Assembly (NCBI RefSeq): GCF_014673215.1
Contig: NZ_JACWMS010000001.1
Span: 248,001-312,000, forward strand
Source of the DNA: Gordonia hankookensis
GTDB taxonomy: Bacteria > Actinomycetota > Actinomycetes > Mycobacteriales > Mycobacteriaceae
Reading direction: 5' to 3'
Length of the DNA: 64,000 nt
Shown here piece after piece: positions 44,614 through 53,262 of the stretch. The number at the start of each line of letters is the position of its first letter. Positions within the stretch are counted from its first letter, which is position 1. The position numbers were made by a program, and so were the translations under genes. The notes beneath the pieces are model-generated. The model was not told where the DNA came from, ran no database searches, and saw only the letters and a list, made by a program, of their open reading frames with translations.

Positions 44614-45438
44614 TCACCGTGACCACTCGGCGACGACCGCGTCGTTGAAGTCCGTCCACAGCGGCTTGGACCACGCTCCGAATGCGCGGTCGGTGAGCAC
44701 GACGCATGCCGTGGTCAGAACCGGATCCACCCAGAGGAACGTGCCGCTCTGGCCGAAATGGCCGAAGGTTCGCGGTGAGTTCTGCGTCCCCGTCCAGTGC
44801 GGTTTCTTCTCGGCCCGGATCTCGAATCCCAACCCCCAATCGTTGGGGCGGTGTTTGCCGTATCCGGGGACGAAGCCGTCGAGACCGGGGAACTGCACCG
44901 ATGACGCGCGAGCTGCCAGGTCCGGCGACAGCATGGTCGCCGACAGGAGTTCGGTGGCAAAGCGCCCCAGATCGGCGGTCGTCGAACGGGCCCCGTGACC
45001 GGCAGGCCCCGCCAACTCGGTCGACGACAGGCCGAGGGGTTCACAGACCGCCTCGTCGAGGTAATCGGCGAAAGCGATGTCGGTCGCACGCTCGACCGTC
45101 TCGGCGAGCACCTCGAAACCCGAACTCGAGTAGATGCGTTGAGTCGCCACCGGCGCCGCGACCTCGCGGCTGTCGAAGGCGAGTCCCGACGCGTGAGCGA
45201 GCAGGTGCGCGACGGTGGCCCCCGGCGGACCGGCGGCGTCGTCGAGCTCGACGGCGCCTTCTTCCACCGCAACGAGAACCGCCTCGGCCACAAGGAGTTT
45301 CGTGACCGAGGCGAGCTCGAAGACACGATCGGGGTCGCCGAATTGCTCGACGACCCCGTTCGCGGTGACAACGGCGGCCGACACGTGGTCGACCGGCCAG
45401 CCGGCTAATGCATCAAGTGGCGACACACCGCACGACAT
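44614..45438 (-). CDS. Serine hydrolase, beta-lactamase/esterase family
   Basis: A 274-residue class C beta-lactamase-like hydrolase, probably an esterase or D-aminopeptidase rather than a resistance enzyme. The SxxK motif is Ser44-Val-Thr-Lys47, the second motif is a YSS at about residue 103, and the third is HFGQSG near residue 230. No signal peptide, so intracellular. It starts 15 bases after the alcohol dehydrogenase stop and is probably co-transcribed with it. Confidence 0.88.
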   Translation of the reverse strand: MSCGVSPLDALAGWPVDHVSAAVVTANGVVEQFGDPDRVFELASVTKLLVAEAVLVAVEEGAVELDDAAGPPGATVAHLLAHASGLAFDSREVAAPVATQRIYSSSGFEVLAETVERATDIAFADYLDEAVCEPLGLSSTELAGPAGHGARSTTADLGRFATELLSATMLSPDLAARASSVQFPGLDGFVPGYGKHRPNDWGLGFEIRAEKKPHWTGTQNSPRTFGHFGQSGTFLWVDPVLTTACVVLTDRAFGAWSKPLWTDFNDAVVAEWSR

Positions 45439-45453
45439 TACCGTTCGTGGTAC

Positions 45454-46584
45454 TCAGTGATCCTCGTCGGTGTACCGGATCACGCCGCGGATGTTCCGGC
45501 CCTCGAGCATGTCCTGGTATCCCTCGTTGATCTGGTCGAGGCGGTACTGACGGGTGATCATGTCGTCGATGTTGAGCTTGCCCATGCGGTACATCGAGAG
45601 CAGCTGCGGGATGTCGAGCTTCGGGTTGGCGCCGCCGAAGATCGAGCCCTGCAGGTTCTTCTGCAGCAGTGTCAGCATCGCGAGGTTGAGGGTCACCTCG
45701 GACTCCATCATGTTGCCCATGCCGGTCAGCACACAGGTGCCGGCCTTGGCGGTGATGCCCATCCAGGTGTCGACGTCTTTGCCGTGCACCTCCCCCACGG
45801 TGACGATCACCTTGTGGCACATGTGCCCGTGGGTGAGCTCCGCGATGCTCATCGCAGCCTCTTCGACCGACGCGAAGGTGTGCGTGGCGCCGAACTTCAT
45901 CGCCTGCTCACGCTTCCACTCCACCGGATCGATGGCGATCACGTTGCGCGCACCGGAGATCACGGCACCCTGCAGCGCGGCCGTGCCGACCCCGCCGACG
46001 CCGACGATCGCCACGTCTTCACCCGGGCGGACGTGGCCGCTGCGGGTGGACGACCCGTACCCGGTCGGGATACCGCAGCCACACAGGGCGGCGACCTCGA
46101 ACGGGATGTCCTTGTCGATCTTCACCGCCGACGCCTCGTGGACGACCATGTACGGCGAGAAGGTGCCGAGCAGCGTCATCGGATAGACGTTCTCGCCCTT
46201 CGCGGTGTGAATGCGGAAGGTGTTGTCCGACACGGCTTCACCCTGCAAGAGCATCGCCCCGAAGTCGCACAGGTTGGCGAGACCGGCCTTGCACGACGGG
46301 CACTTGCCACACGACGGGATGAACGACAGGACCACATGGTCGCCGACCTCGAAGTCGGTGACCCCCTCTCCCACTTCGGCCACGACTCCGGCGCCTTCGT
46401 GTCCACCGAGGATCGGGAATCCCGCCATCGGGATTCCGCCGGTCATCAGGTGGTGGTCGGAATGGCACATTCCGGCCGCTTCCATCCTGATCTTGATCTC
46501 GCTGCGCTGCGGATCGCCGATCTCGATCTCTTCGATCTCCCACGGCTTGTTGAGTTCGCGCAGCAGCGCACCCTTGGTCTTCAC
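45454..46584 (-). CDS. NDMA-dependent (nicotinoprotein) alcohol dehydrogenase
   Basis: A 376-residue zinc alcohol dehydrogenase of the mycofactocin-associated nicotinoprotein group, with tightly bound NAD(H) that is recycled by another carrier. The catalytic zinc site begins at GMCHSDHH, the structural zinc cysteines are in CGKCPSCKAGLANLC, and the Rossmann loop is VGVGGVGTAALQGA. GTG 46584 has GGAGGA six bases before it; the upstream in-frame GTG 46608 has none. A KstR-like palindrome lies about 100 bases upstream. Confidence 0.9.
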   Translation of the reverse strand: MKTKGALLRELNKPWEIEEIEIGDPQRSEIKIRMEAAGMCHSDHHLMTGGIPMAGFPILGGHEGAGVVAEVGEGVTDFEVGDHVVLSFIPSCGKCPSCKAGLANLCDFGAMLLQGEAVSDNTFRIHTAKGENVYPMTLLGTFSPYMVVHEASAVKIDKDIPFEVAALCGCGIPTGYGSSTRSGHVRPGEDVAIVGVGGVGTAALQGAVISGARNVIAIDPVEWKREQAMKFGATHTFASVEEAAMSIAELTHGHMCHKVIVTVGEVHGKDVDTWMGITAKAGTCVLTGMGNMMESEVTLNLAMLTLLQKNLQGSIFGGANPKLDIPQLLSMYRMGKLNIDDMITRQYRLDQINEGYQDMLEGRNIRGVIRYTDEDH

Positions 46585-46684
46585 TTCACTTCCTCCACTT
46601 GTAGACACGCGTCATCCGACGGATCGATCCCCCCGACAGACGCAAGACAACCTATGAGAGACCCTAGTCACTCACGACCAAAAA

Positions 46685-46698
46685 TGAAACGTGTTCTA
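46685..46698. promoter_or_regulatory. KstR-like operator (AACNNGTT core)
   Basis: TGAAACGTGTTCTA fits the TNNAACNNGTTNNA palindrome described for the KstR lipid-catabolism repressor (recalled, not searched). It sits between the acyl-CoA ligase stop and the alcohol dehydrogenase start, in promoter position for the latter. Confidence 0.45.
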
Positions 46699-46736
46699 GT
46701 CGCGATTCTCGTGACGTGACCCGGCAGCGGCTCGGA

Positions 46737-48341
46737 TCAGTGGGCCAGGCCGGCGTCCTTGCTCCCGTACGACGCACGCAAAGTCGGCTTGACCACCTTG
46801 CCGCCCGCATTTCGGGGCAGGACGTCGACGATCACGATCTCCTTCGGATGCTTGAACCGCGCAAGATTCTCGTTGAGATACGGCTCGAGCTCGGCGAGGG
46901 TGAGGTCGTCGATGCCCTCGGCGAGGACCACGACGGCGACCGGCACCTCTCCCCATTTCTGGTCGGCACGACCGATGACGGCGGCCTCGGCGACCTTCGG
47001 GTGACCGAACAGGGCGTTCTCCACCTCGGCGCAGTAGATGTTCTCGCCACCGGAGATGATCATGTCCTTGGCGCGATCCACCACGTAGAGGAAACCCTCC
47101 TCGTCCTCGCGCACGAGGTCACCCGAGTGGAACCACCCGCCGTGGAACGCATCAGCCGTCCCCTGCGGGTTCTGCCAATAGCCCTTCATCATGTTCGGGC
47201 CGCGGTAGACGATCTCCCCCACCTCCCCGCGGGCGACATCGCGCATCTCCGGGTCGACGACCCGAGCGGTCACCGCCGGAACGACCTTCCCGATCGACCC
47301 GATCTTCCGCAGGGCATCCCGGCCCTCGAGCACGCAGGTGATCGGAGACATCTCGGTCTGACCGAAGACCGCGACGTTGACGGCGTCCGGGAAGGTCTCG
47401 TTCATCGCGTTCAAGACGGTGTCCGACGCCGGTGCCGCACCCCAGCTGATCACTCGCAGCTTGAGATCCCGCGGTTTGGCCTGCTGCGCAGCGCACACCG
47501 CCTGCCACTGGGCCGGCACCAGGAAGATCGAGGTCGTGCCCTCACGCTCCAGGGTGTCGAGCATGTCGTTCGGATCGAACGCACCGAGCGGATGGATCAC
47601 CGACAACGCGCCCATGTAGATCAGCGGCGTCATGGCACCGAGACCCGCGATGTGGAACATCGGTGCGACGCAGGCCCCGATGTCGTCCCGCGAAGTCTGC
47701 AACGCCTGCAGACAGGTCACCGCCTGCGCCTGCAGATTGGTGTGGGTCAGCATGGCACCCTTGGGCTTTCCCGTGGTGCCGGACGTGTACATGATGAGCG
47801 AGACGGTATCTTCCGGTACGTCGATCTCCGGCAGATCGGATGAATCCTCGGCCACCAGCGCCTCGAAATCGAGATGGGCATCGACCTCGGTACCGCCCGC
47901 GACGATGATCGACTCGATGGCACCGGTCGAGGCGCTGACCGCATCCGCCAACGGCGCCAGCATCGACTCGGTGACGATGAGCTTCGATCCGCTGTCGGTC
48001 ACCAGGAACCCGATCTCCGCGGGACTCATCCGGATGTTGACCGGCACGGGGATCGCACCGATCAGGTTGGCGCCGAGCACCGCCTCGACGTACTCGGTGC
48101 GGTTCAGCATGAGGATGAGGATGCGGTCCCCGAATTGCACTCCTCGCCGGCTGAGCGCCGCGGCGAACCCGCGCGCCCGCTCGTCGAGCTCGGCCCACGT
48201 GGTGACCGTGCCCTGGAACTTGAGGGCGGGCCGGTCGGGCGTCATGAAGGCGTGCCGGCGCACCTGGTTGTTCCAGTGGTTGCGGCGTGACCGCAACGGC
48301 TCGGTGGTCAGATCACTGCCGGGATCGATCGCGGCGGTCAT
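46737..48341 (-). CDS. Fatty acid/aryl-CoA ligase (FadD-type)
   Basis: ATP-dependent acyl-CoA synthetase of the ANL superfamily, 534 residues. The AMP-binding P-loop is YTSGTTGKPKGAMLTH (about residue 175), followed by WGAAP, FGQTEMSP, the GWFHSGD hinge region and the catalytic lysine in PRNAGGKVVK near the end. ATG 48341 has AGGAG nine bases upstream. It follows the enoyl-CoA hydratase gene and precedes the alcohol dehydrogenase, so a degradation pathway from alcohol or acid to acyl-CoA is likely. The chain length is unknown. Confidence 0.9.
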   Translation of the reverse strand: MTAAIDPGSDLTTEPLRSRRNHWNNQVRRHAFMTPDRPALKFQGTVTTWAELDERARGFAAALSRRGVQFGDRILILMLNRTEYVEAVLGANLIGAIPVPVNIRMSPAEIGFLVTDSGSKLIVTESMLAPLADAVSASTGAIESIIVAGGTEVDAHLDFEALVAEDSSDLPEIDVPEDTVSLIMYTSGTTGKPKGAMLTHTNLQAQAVTCLQALQTSRDDIGACVAPMFHIAGLGAMTPLIYMGALSVIHPLGAFDPNDMLDTLEREGTTSIFLVPAQWQAVCAAQQAKPRDLKLRVISWGAAPASDTVLNAMNETFPDAVNVAVFGQTEMSPITCVLEGRDALRKIGSIGKVVPAVTARVVDPEMRDVARGEVGEIVYRGPNMMKGYWQNPQGTADAFHGGWFHSGDLVREDEEGFLYVVDRAKDMIISGGENIYCAEVENALFGHPKVAEAAVIGRADQKWGEVPVAVVVLAEGIDDLTLAELEPYLNENLARFKHPKEIVIVDVLPRNAGGKVVKPTLRASYGSKDAGLAH

Positions 48342-48438
48342 GGGTGTCTCCTGTCCTGTGACGCTGTGACGGTCACGGTTTCGGGTCGGGTGTGATCGGT
48401 CGAAGTGTGGTCCGGCACACTCCGCCAAAGGCCGCCGA

Positions 48439-49245
48439 TCAGCGCTTGGCGCCGGCGAAAGCGGCCATTGCCGCCTGGAACTCGGCAGATTGCAGCAGAG
48501 TCGTCTGCCCCTCGAGCTCGCGGTCGAGCGCCTTGTCGAAATCGGCCATCGAGTGGGCGTCGAGCGCCGCCTTGGTCAGTCGCAGTGCGCTCGCCGACGA
48601 CGTCGCCAGCTTTGCCACCGCCGCGCCGACCGATGCGTCGAGCGCCGTCCGGTCGGCGACGACCTTCGTGATCAGACCGGCGTCGAATGCCTCTGCGGCG
48701 GGGAGCTTCTCACCGAGAAGGGCCATCGCGTTGGCCCTGGCGCGACCCACCGCCGCCGTCACCGACATGGAGGCCCCGCCGTCGGGCATCAGACCGATGT
48801 TGATGAAGGCCAGCAGGAAGTAGGAGCGCTCGGTCGCGTAGATCAGGTCGGCGGCCAGTGCCAGCGAGGCTCCGATCCCGGCGGCCGGACCGTCCACGAC
48901 GGCGACGACGGGCACCCCGACACTGCGAACCGCACGCGCGAGATCCGATCCGGACGAGATGACGCCACGGGCCTGCGTCGCGTCGAGACCACCACCCGGC
49001 CCCCCGGCCGCGTCGGCGATGTCGATGACGTCGGCACCGGTACTGAAACTCCCACCGACGCCCTCGATCACCACGACACGAACATCCCCACGCGTCGACC
49101 AGTCGTCGAATGCATCGATGATGGTGCGACTCGCCGCCCCGTTCAGCGCATTCATCCGATGCGGCCGGTCGATCTCGATCCGGGCCACCCCTCGGTCATC
49201 CACACTGACCCGGACCTCGTCCGCACCGGCCGCATTGTCGCTCAC
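48439..49245 (-). CDS. Enoyl-CoA hydratase/isomerase family protein
   Basis: A 268-residue crotonase-fold enzyme. The oxyanion-hole strands are GGSFSTGADVIDIAD and DGPAAGIGASLALAADLIYA; the helix with GLMPDGGASM is where catalytic glutamates usually lie, and here one position is aspartate, so hydratase activity is not assured. GTG 49245 follows GAGGCAG. First gene of the leftward lipid cluster, divergent from the double-headed TetR gene. Confidence 0.88.
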   Translation of the reverse strand: MSDNAAGADEVRVSVDDRGVARIEIDRPHRMNALNGAASRTIIDAFDDWSTRGDVRVVVIEGVGGSFSTGADVIDIADAAGGPGGGLDATQARGVISSGSDLARAVRSVGVPVVAVVDGPAAGIGASLALAADLIYATERSYFLLAFINIGLMPDGGASMSVTAAVGRARANAMALLGEKLPAAEAFDAGLITKVVADRTALDASVGAAVAKLATSSASALRLTKAALDAHSMADFDKALDRELEGQTTLLQSAEFQAAMAAFAGAKR

Positions 49246-49329
49246 GCTGCCTCGCCCCTCACTCGTTTCCTGATACCGACCCCTCGGGTCGGACGTCGAC
49301 CACACTACTACCACGGTGCGATCCAGATC

Positions 49330-49347
49330 ACGAGAATACTCGTTAAC
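49330..49347. promoter_or_regulatory. Palindromes in the echA/tetR divergent promoter
   Basis: ACGAG-AATA-CTCGT (49330-49343) runs into the palindrome GTTAAC (49342-49347), within the most AT-rich part of the 195-base divergent region. A plausible operator for the adjacent TetR protein; not proven. Confidence 0.4.
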
Positions 49348-49440
49348 TTATCGATGCGAAAGGTGCCGTTTTGCTGGCATTTCTCGCTTCAGAGTCCAAA
49401 CCGAGATGGTGAACGTCGACTCCGACTATGCTCGCACGAC

Positions 49441-50718
49441 ATGACCGCCCAGCCGACGCCACCGGCGACACCGCACACCGACCGCGTGCGCCGTCGCCGA
49501 CCGGCCGACCGACGCGACGTCATCCTGCGGTCGGCGGCCAAGGCCTTCAGCGCGAACGGCTACCACGCGGTCCGTCTCGACGACATCGCCGACGCCGCCG
49601 GGGTCTCCGCACCGGCGCTCTATCGGCATTTCCCGAACAAATACGCGCTGTTCTCGGAGACCGCGCGCAACCTCGCAGACGCGCTCGCCGACGCCACCGG
49701 GTCGATCCCGCACGACCCGGACCATCCCGAGATCGAGCTGCGTGGGCTGCTGGCGGCGCTCACCGGTGCATCGATCGACAACCGCCGCACCGGCGGTCTC
49801 TACCACTGGGAGGCCGATTACCTCCACACCGACGATGCGCGATATGTGCGGGACATCGTCATCGCCCAGCATCGACGGATCCGTGCCGCACTTCGCCGGG
49901 CGCGGCCTCACCACGACGCCGAGTCCGCCGATCTGATCACCGCGGCGATGACGAGTGTCGTCGCCAGCCCGGCGACCCACCGCGCGGCGTTGCCTGCGCG
50001 CCAGATCAGCGATCTGATCACCGGGGCGGCCATGTCGCTGAGCGATGCCGATCTGCCCACCCGGCCCGAAGCCGACACCGACCCTCCGCCGACCGGGCTG
50101 TCGCCGACGTCCAAACGCGAGGTACTCCTCACCGAGGCGATGAAACTCTTCGCGGCACAGAGCTTTCGCGAGGTGACCATCGACGACATCGCACGCGCGG
50201 CCGACCTGCCGTCGTCCGGGGTCTACCGGCATTTCGAGAGCAAGGCGGCGATCCTGCAAGCCGCGTTCTGGCGCACATCCGATCGCGTCACCGCCTTGAT
50301 CGCCGACGCGCTGTCGTCGTCGAGTACACCGAGGGAGGCCATCGTCGCCCTCGTGACCCGCTACGTCGATCTGTGCTGCACCAACACCGCGATGTTGTCG
50401 GTGTATGTGTCCGAGATCGGCAACGTGGCACCAGCCCAGCGGACCGAACTGCGCAATCAACAACGCATCAACGTCGAAGAATGGGCTGCGTGGCTCACCC
50501 GGGAGAGGCCCGAGCTCACCGCCGTCGCGGCCCGTTTCCTCGTCCAGGCCGCGCTCAACGTCACCATCGATCTGACTCGCCTGAGTCGCAGGCCGACGCC
50601 CGAGCGGATCTCCGCACTCGGACTCCGACTGCTGCTCGGCAGTGCGGATTCAGCTGGCGCAGATTCAGCGGGCGCGGATTCGGCCGGCGGGTCAGACGGT
50701 GTCGAGATCGGCGAGTAG
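49441..50718 (+). CDS. Tandem (double-headed) TetR-family regulator
   Basis: A 425-residue protein made of two complete TetR units. The first helix-turn-helix is at about residues 25-72 (ILRSAAKAFSANGYHAVRLDDIA, then PALYRHFPNKYALF), the second at about 222-270 (LTEAMKLFAAQSFREVTIDDIA, then GVYRHFESKAAIL), each with its helical effector domain. Probably controls the divergent lipid-degradation cluster in response to an acyl-CoA or steroid. TATGCT (49427-49432) precedes ATG 49441 by eight bases. The C-terminus carries an ADSAG repeat and overlaps the next gene by 27 bases. Confidence 0.9.
   Translation: MTAQPTPPATPHTDRVRRRRPADRRDVILRSAAKAFSANGYHAVRLDDIADAAGVSAPALYRHFPNKYALFSETARNLADALADATGSIPHDPDHPEIELRGLLAALTGASIDNRRTGGLYHWEADYLHTDDARYVRDIVIAQHRRIRAALRRARPHHDAESADLITAAMTSVVASPATHRAALPARQISDLITGAAMSLSDADLPTRPEADTDPPPTGLSPTSKREVLLTEAMKLFAAQSFREVTIDDIARAADLPSSGVYRHFESKAAILQAAFWRTSDRVTALIADALSSSSTPREAIVALVTRYVDLCCTNTAMLSVYVSEIGNVAPAQRTELRNQQRINVEEWAAWLTRERPELTAVAARFLVQAALNVTIDLTRLSRRPTPERISALGLRLLLGSADSAGADSAGADSAGGSDGVEIGE
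50644..50688 (+). repeat. Three tandem 15-base repeats at the 3' end of the double tetR gene
   Basis: Units 50644-50658, 50659-50673 and 50674-50688 encode ADSAG three times. Same period and similar GATTC-containing core as the panB repeats. Confidence 0.85.
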
Positions 50719-51528
50719 CCAGCGACCATCCCGCCGTTCCAAGGTCACCTTGACCCTGGACTGGTACGGGATCCCTTCGGGCACTTCCGCACTCACCTGC
50801 GGCGAGGTCACCGTCTGGTCCAGGGTCACCAGAACCACGGCCTTGCCGTTCGAAATAGATTGCAGCCCTGCCTCTTTGGAATCCGCGCGGGAAGTCCCCC
50901 GGGCGGCGGCATTGCCGCGACGGGCATCTTGGGACGAGGTGATGTACGACTTGGCGAACTCTGGCGTCGCGATGTCGTGAATCCGCCGGTCGAGGTCCCC
51001 GTAGTTCGCCGGGTCGTAGGTGGCCACTGCTGCGGCATAACGCTGCGCCGATTCCATTGCGTCCTGACGAGCAACCTCCGATGGCCCGCTCGCATCTGCA
51101 CGTCGGTCGGCCTGGTGCGCCGCATACGCGAAGTAGGCCGTGGTCACGGCCAGCACGACGACCAGCACCGACAAGGCGATGATCAGCATGCGTGATCGCC
51201 GGGACACGCCCCGAGGTGGTGCCGTCACGCGGCCGGGCGTCCGACCGGCAGCTGCCCCTGCGGAACCGTCTCCCTCGTCCGGTGTCCCATTCGGCGAGCC
51301 GTTCGCGCTCGAGTCGTCCGCAGTCTGCCGACCCCGCCGCCGCGACTCACGCTCGGCCTTCTGCCGGGCCTGCTCCCGAAGGCGTTCCCGGTTGGTGCGG
51401 TTGACAGCCAGGAAGTCGTCGCCGTCGAGGGGGGTCACCTCGCCCGGATCGCGGGCGTCGTCACGAGGTCGGTCGAGCACCGCGTCGGCGTCGCTCTCGG
51501 CCGCGGTCGGCCGCTGGGACTTGGGCAT
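50692..51528 (-). CDS. Mce-associated-like single-pass membrane protein
   Basis: A 278-residue protein: a charged, low-complexity cytoplasmic N-terminus (about 1-110), one transmembrane helix (MLIIALSVLVVVLAVTTAYFAYA, split here as about residues 114-136), and an extracytoplasmic SnoaL/NTF2-like domain ending in RDGRWLLADLDTV. This plan matches Mce-associated (Mas/Mam) proteins that accompany lipid importers, though no mce operon is in the window. It overlaps the 3' end of the double tetR gene by 27 bases, convergently. Confidence 0.8.
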   Translation of the reverse strand: MPKSQRPTAAESDADAVLDRPRDDARDPGEVTPLDGDDFLAVNRTNRERLREQARQKAERESRRRGRQTADDSSANGSPNGTPDEGDGSAGAAAGRTPGRVTAPPRGVSRRSRMLIIALSVLVVVLAVTTAYFAYAAHQADRRADASGPSEVARQDAMESAQRYAAAVATYDPANYGDLDRRIHDIATPEFAKSYITSSQDARRGNAAARGTSRADSKEAGLQSISNGKAVVLVTLDQTVTSPQVSAEVPEGIPYQSRVKVTLERRDGRWLLADLDTV

Positions 51529-51666
51529 GCGACCAATGTAGCGACTCGATTCGGCGCTCCGGTGACGCCTATCAGATATATGTGCGCTACCTTGAGGGTC
51601 GACACAGAACTGAGAAACCGGGTTCGGCTCCGAGGATGGCTACTCGGCGCGGTCCCATCGACCGGC

Positions 51667-51672
51667 TACGGT
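51667..51672 (+). promoter_or_regulatory. -10 element TACGGT for the gntR gene
   Basis: TACGGT ends seven bases before ATG 51680 and favours this start over the in-frame GTG 51671, which lies inside the hexamer. Confidence 0.5.
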
Positions 51673-51679
51673 GGCACGA

Positions 51680-52408
51680 ATGAGACCCAGCGCGACATCC
51701 TCGCAAAGCCCTGCGGGCGCCGAGCGTTCCGCGCCCGCGCAACGCCTGCGACGTCGGCCGCAGCTGTCCGAAGAGGTGGCCACCCACCTTCGGGAACAGA
51801 TCATGACCGCCGCCATCCGCCCCGGCGATTACGTGCGGATGGACGAGACCGCGGAACGTCTCGGCGTGAGTGTGACCCCGGTCCGCGAAGCCCTGCTGAC
51901 GCTGCGCGGTGAGGGCATGGTGAACCTCGCGCCGCACCGCGGCTACATCGTCGCCGAACTCAGCCGAACCGACGTCGACGATCTCTTCTGGCTGCAGGGT
52001 GAAATCGCCGTCAAGCTCGCACTGCGTACCGCCGACGCGATCACGACGGAACAGATCACCGACCTGGAGCGTCACAACCAACAGCTCCGCGATGCACTGG
52101 AACTCGGCGACGGCGAGCAGGTGGCGATCGCCGAGTTCCAGTTCCACCGGGCGCACAACCTGGTGGCCGCAGGCGGAAAGCTCGCCTGGTTCCTCCTGAG
52201 CGCGACCCGCTACACGCCGTCACAGCTGTACGCCACCGATCCCGAGTGGGGCAAGGTGGCCGTCGATTCACACGCGAAACTCATCGAGGCCTACCGCGTC
52301 GGCGATCGCGACCAGATCGTCGAGCAGACACGCCGCCAATTCACCGACGGCGCAACCAGGCTCACCCGGCATCTGGAGACGACCGGCATCTGGGACGACC
52401 AGCAGTAG
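51680..52408 (+). CDS. GntR-family regulator, FadR/FCD subfamily
   Basis: A 242-residue regulator. The N-terminal winged helix (about 25-95) has LSEEVATHLREQIMTAAIRPGD and ETAERLGVSVTPVREALLTLRGEGMV; the FCD effector domain follows with acidic and histidine metal-site residues (EFQFHRAHNLV and DSHAKLIEAY). Effectors of this group are usually carboxylates. It stands alone, so its targets are unknown, with the lipid cluster to its left a possibility. Confidence 0.88.
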   Translation: MRPSATSSQSPAGAERSAPAQRLRRRPQLSEEVATHLREQIMTAAIRPGDYVRMDETAERLGVSVTPVREALLTLRGEGMVNLAPHRGYIVAELSRTDVDDLFWLQGEIAVKLALRTADAITTEQITDLERHNQQLRDALELGDGEQVAIAEFQFHRAHNLVAAGGKLAWFLLSATRYTPSQLYATDPEWGKVAVDSHAKLIEAYRVGDRDQIVEQTRRQFTDGATRLTRHLETTGIWDDQQ

Positions 52409-52470
52409 ACTCGCCGGCCACACCAGCCCACCGCCATGCACCGCTCCGGGTCGGGTAGGGTGGATTCGTG

Positions 52471-52527
52471 GCGCCGCCCAGGGCGGGGCTGGTCACCCCC
52501 GACGACCAGCTCCGCCCTGGGCGGCGC
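52471..52527. terminator. Long hairpin between convergent genes
   Basis: A 24-base stem with one mismatch (52471-52494 with 52504-52527) and a nine-base loop separates the gntR and PPOX genes and can serve both strands. Confidence 0.8.
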
Positions 52528-52551
52528 TGATACATTTCGGGACCTCGACGT

Positions 52552-52977
52552 TCACAGGCGGCCGAGATCAGACGACACCCATCGTTGGGCGCGCAACACC
52601 ACCTTGGTCTGAGCACCATGGTTCTCCCACGCGAAGTCGACGTACCCCGCGACCTTCTCGGCAGGCAGATAACGCGCCGCCATCTCGGTGAGTTGCTCGC
52701 GCGTCCCGTCCGTGTAGCTCTCGATGTCTCCCGAGACCGACACGTACCGGATCGTCGGTTCCAGTGTCTCCACCATGAGGCTGCAACGCCCGGCTTCCCG
52801 GATGAGTGCAAGCTTGCGCGATGACGTCCCGGTGAGGAACCAGACAGATCCCCCGGGCGCGTACTGGTACCAGATGGGGACCACGAGAGGTGCACGGTCG
52901 GGACCCGCCTCGGCGGCCAGGGCGGCGATATGGGGCTCGGCCAGGAACAGTTCTCGTTCTGATCGGGTGAGTGCCAT
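52552..52977 (-). CDS. PPOX-class (pyridoxamine 5'-phosphate oxidase-like) flavin/F420-binding protein
   Basis: A 141-residue split-barrel protein. Family segments are LAEPHIAALAAEAGPDRAPLVVPIWYQY, GSVWFLTGTSSRKLALIREAGRCSLMVE and YVSVSGDIE. Many such actinobacterial proteins bind F420 rather than FMN; the cofactor cannot be decided here. A TACTGT hexamer exactly six bases upstream decides ATG 52977 as a leaderless start; longer frames would run into tRNA-Asn. It lies just downstream of that tRNA on the same strand. Confidence 0.88.
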   Translation of the reverse strand: MALTRSERELFLAEPHIAALAAEAGPDRAPLVVPIWYQYAPGGSVWFLTGTSSRKLALIREAGRCSLMVETLEPTIRYVSVSGDIESYTDGTREQLTEMAARYLPAEKVAGYVDFAWENHGAQTKVVLRAQRWVSSDLGRL

Positions 52978-52983
52978 GGCGCC

Positions 52984-52989
52984 ACAGTA
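52984..52989 (-). promoter_or_regulatory. -10 element TACTGT for the PPOX gene
   Basis: In the minus sense the hexamer ends six bases before ATG 52977. Confidence 0.55.
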
Positions 52990-53051
52990 AGCCGCGGCAA
53001 CGACAAGAACGCCCGCCTCCGGCATCGCTGCAGGTGACGGGCGTTCTGTTG

Positions 53052-53124
53052 CTCCCCCAACTGGACTCGAACCAGTAACCGTTCGATTAACAGTCGAATG
53101 CTCTGCCAATTGAGCTATGGGGGA
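53052..53124 (-). tRNA. tRNA-Asn (anticodon GUU)
   Basis: Minus-strand cloverleaf: acceptor TCCCCCA/TGGGGGA, D-arm GCTCAATTGGCAGAGC, anticodon stem-loop with CTGTTAA (anticodon GTT), T-loop TTCGAGT, discriminator G. CCA is not encoded. Confidence 0.97.
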
Positions 53125-53262
53125 TTGTGCTCGAACCGAGTGCTGACTTTAGCGCATGGACACTCCCGACAACAAAACGCCTGCATCAGTACCGGCGGTG
53201 CGGCGGTCGATGCCTCGTTCGGGCATGGACCGCCACACCCCCTGGGCGGATCCGCACGTTGC

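Noticed and set aside
48490-49440. An N-terminal extension of about 317 codons for the double TetR gene
   Set aside because: The upstream part is antisense to the enoyl-CoA hydratase gene; ATG 49441 has a -10 at the right distance and directly precedes the TetR domain.
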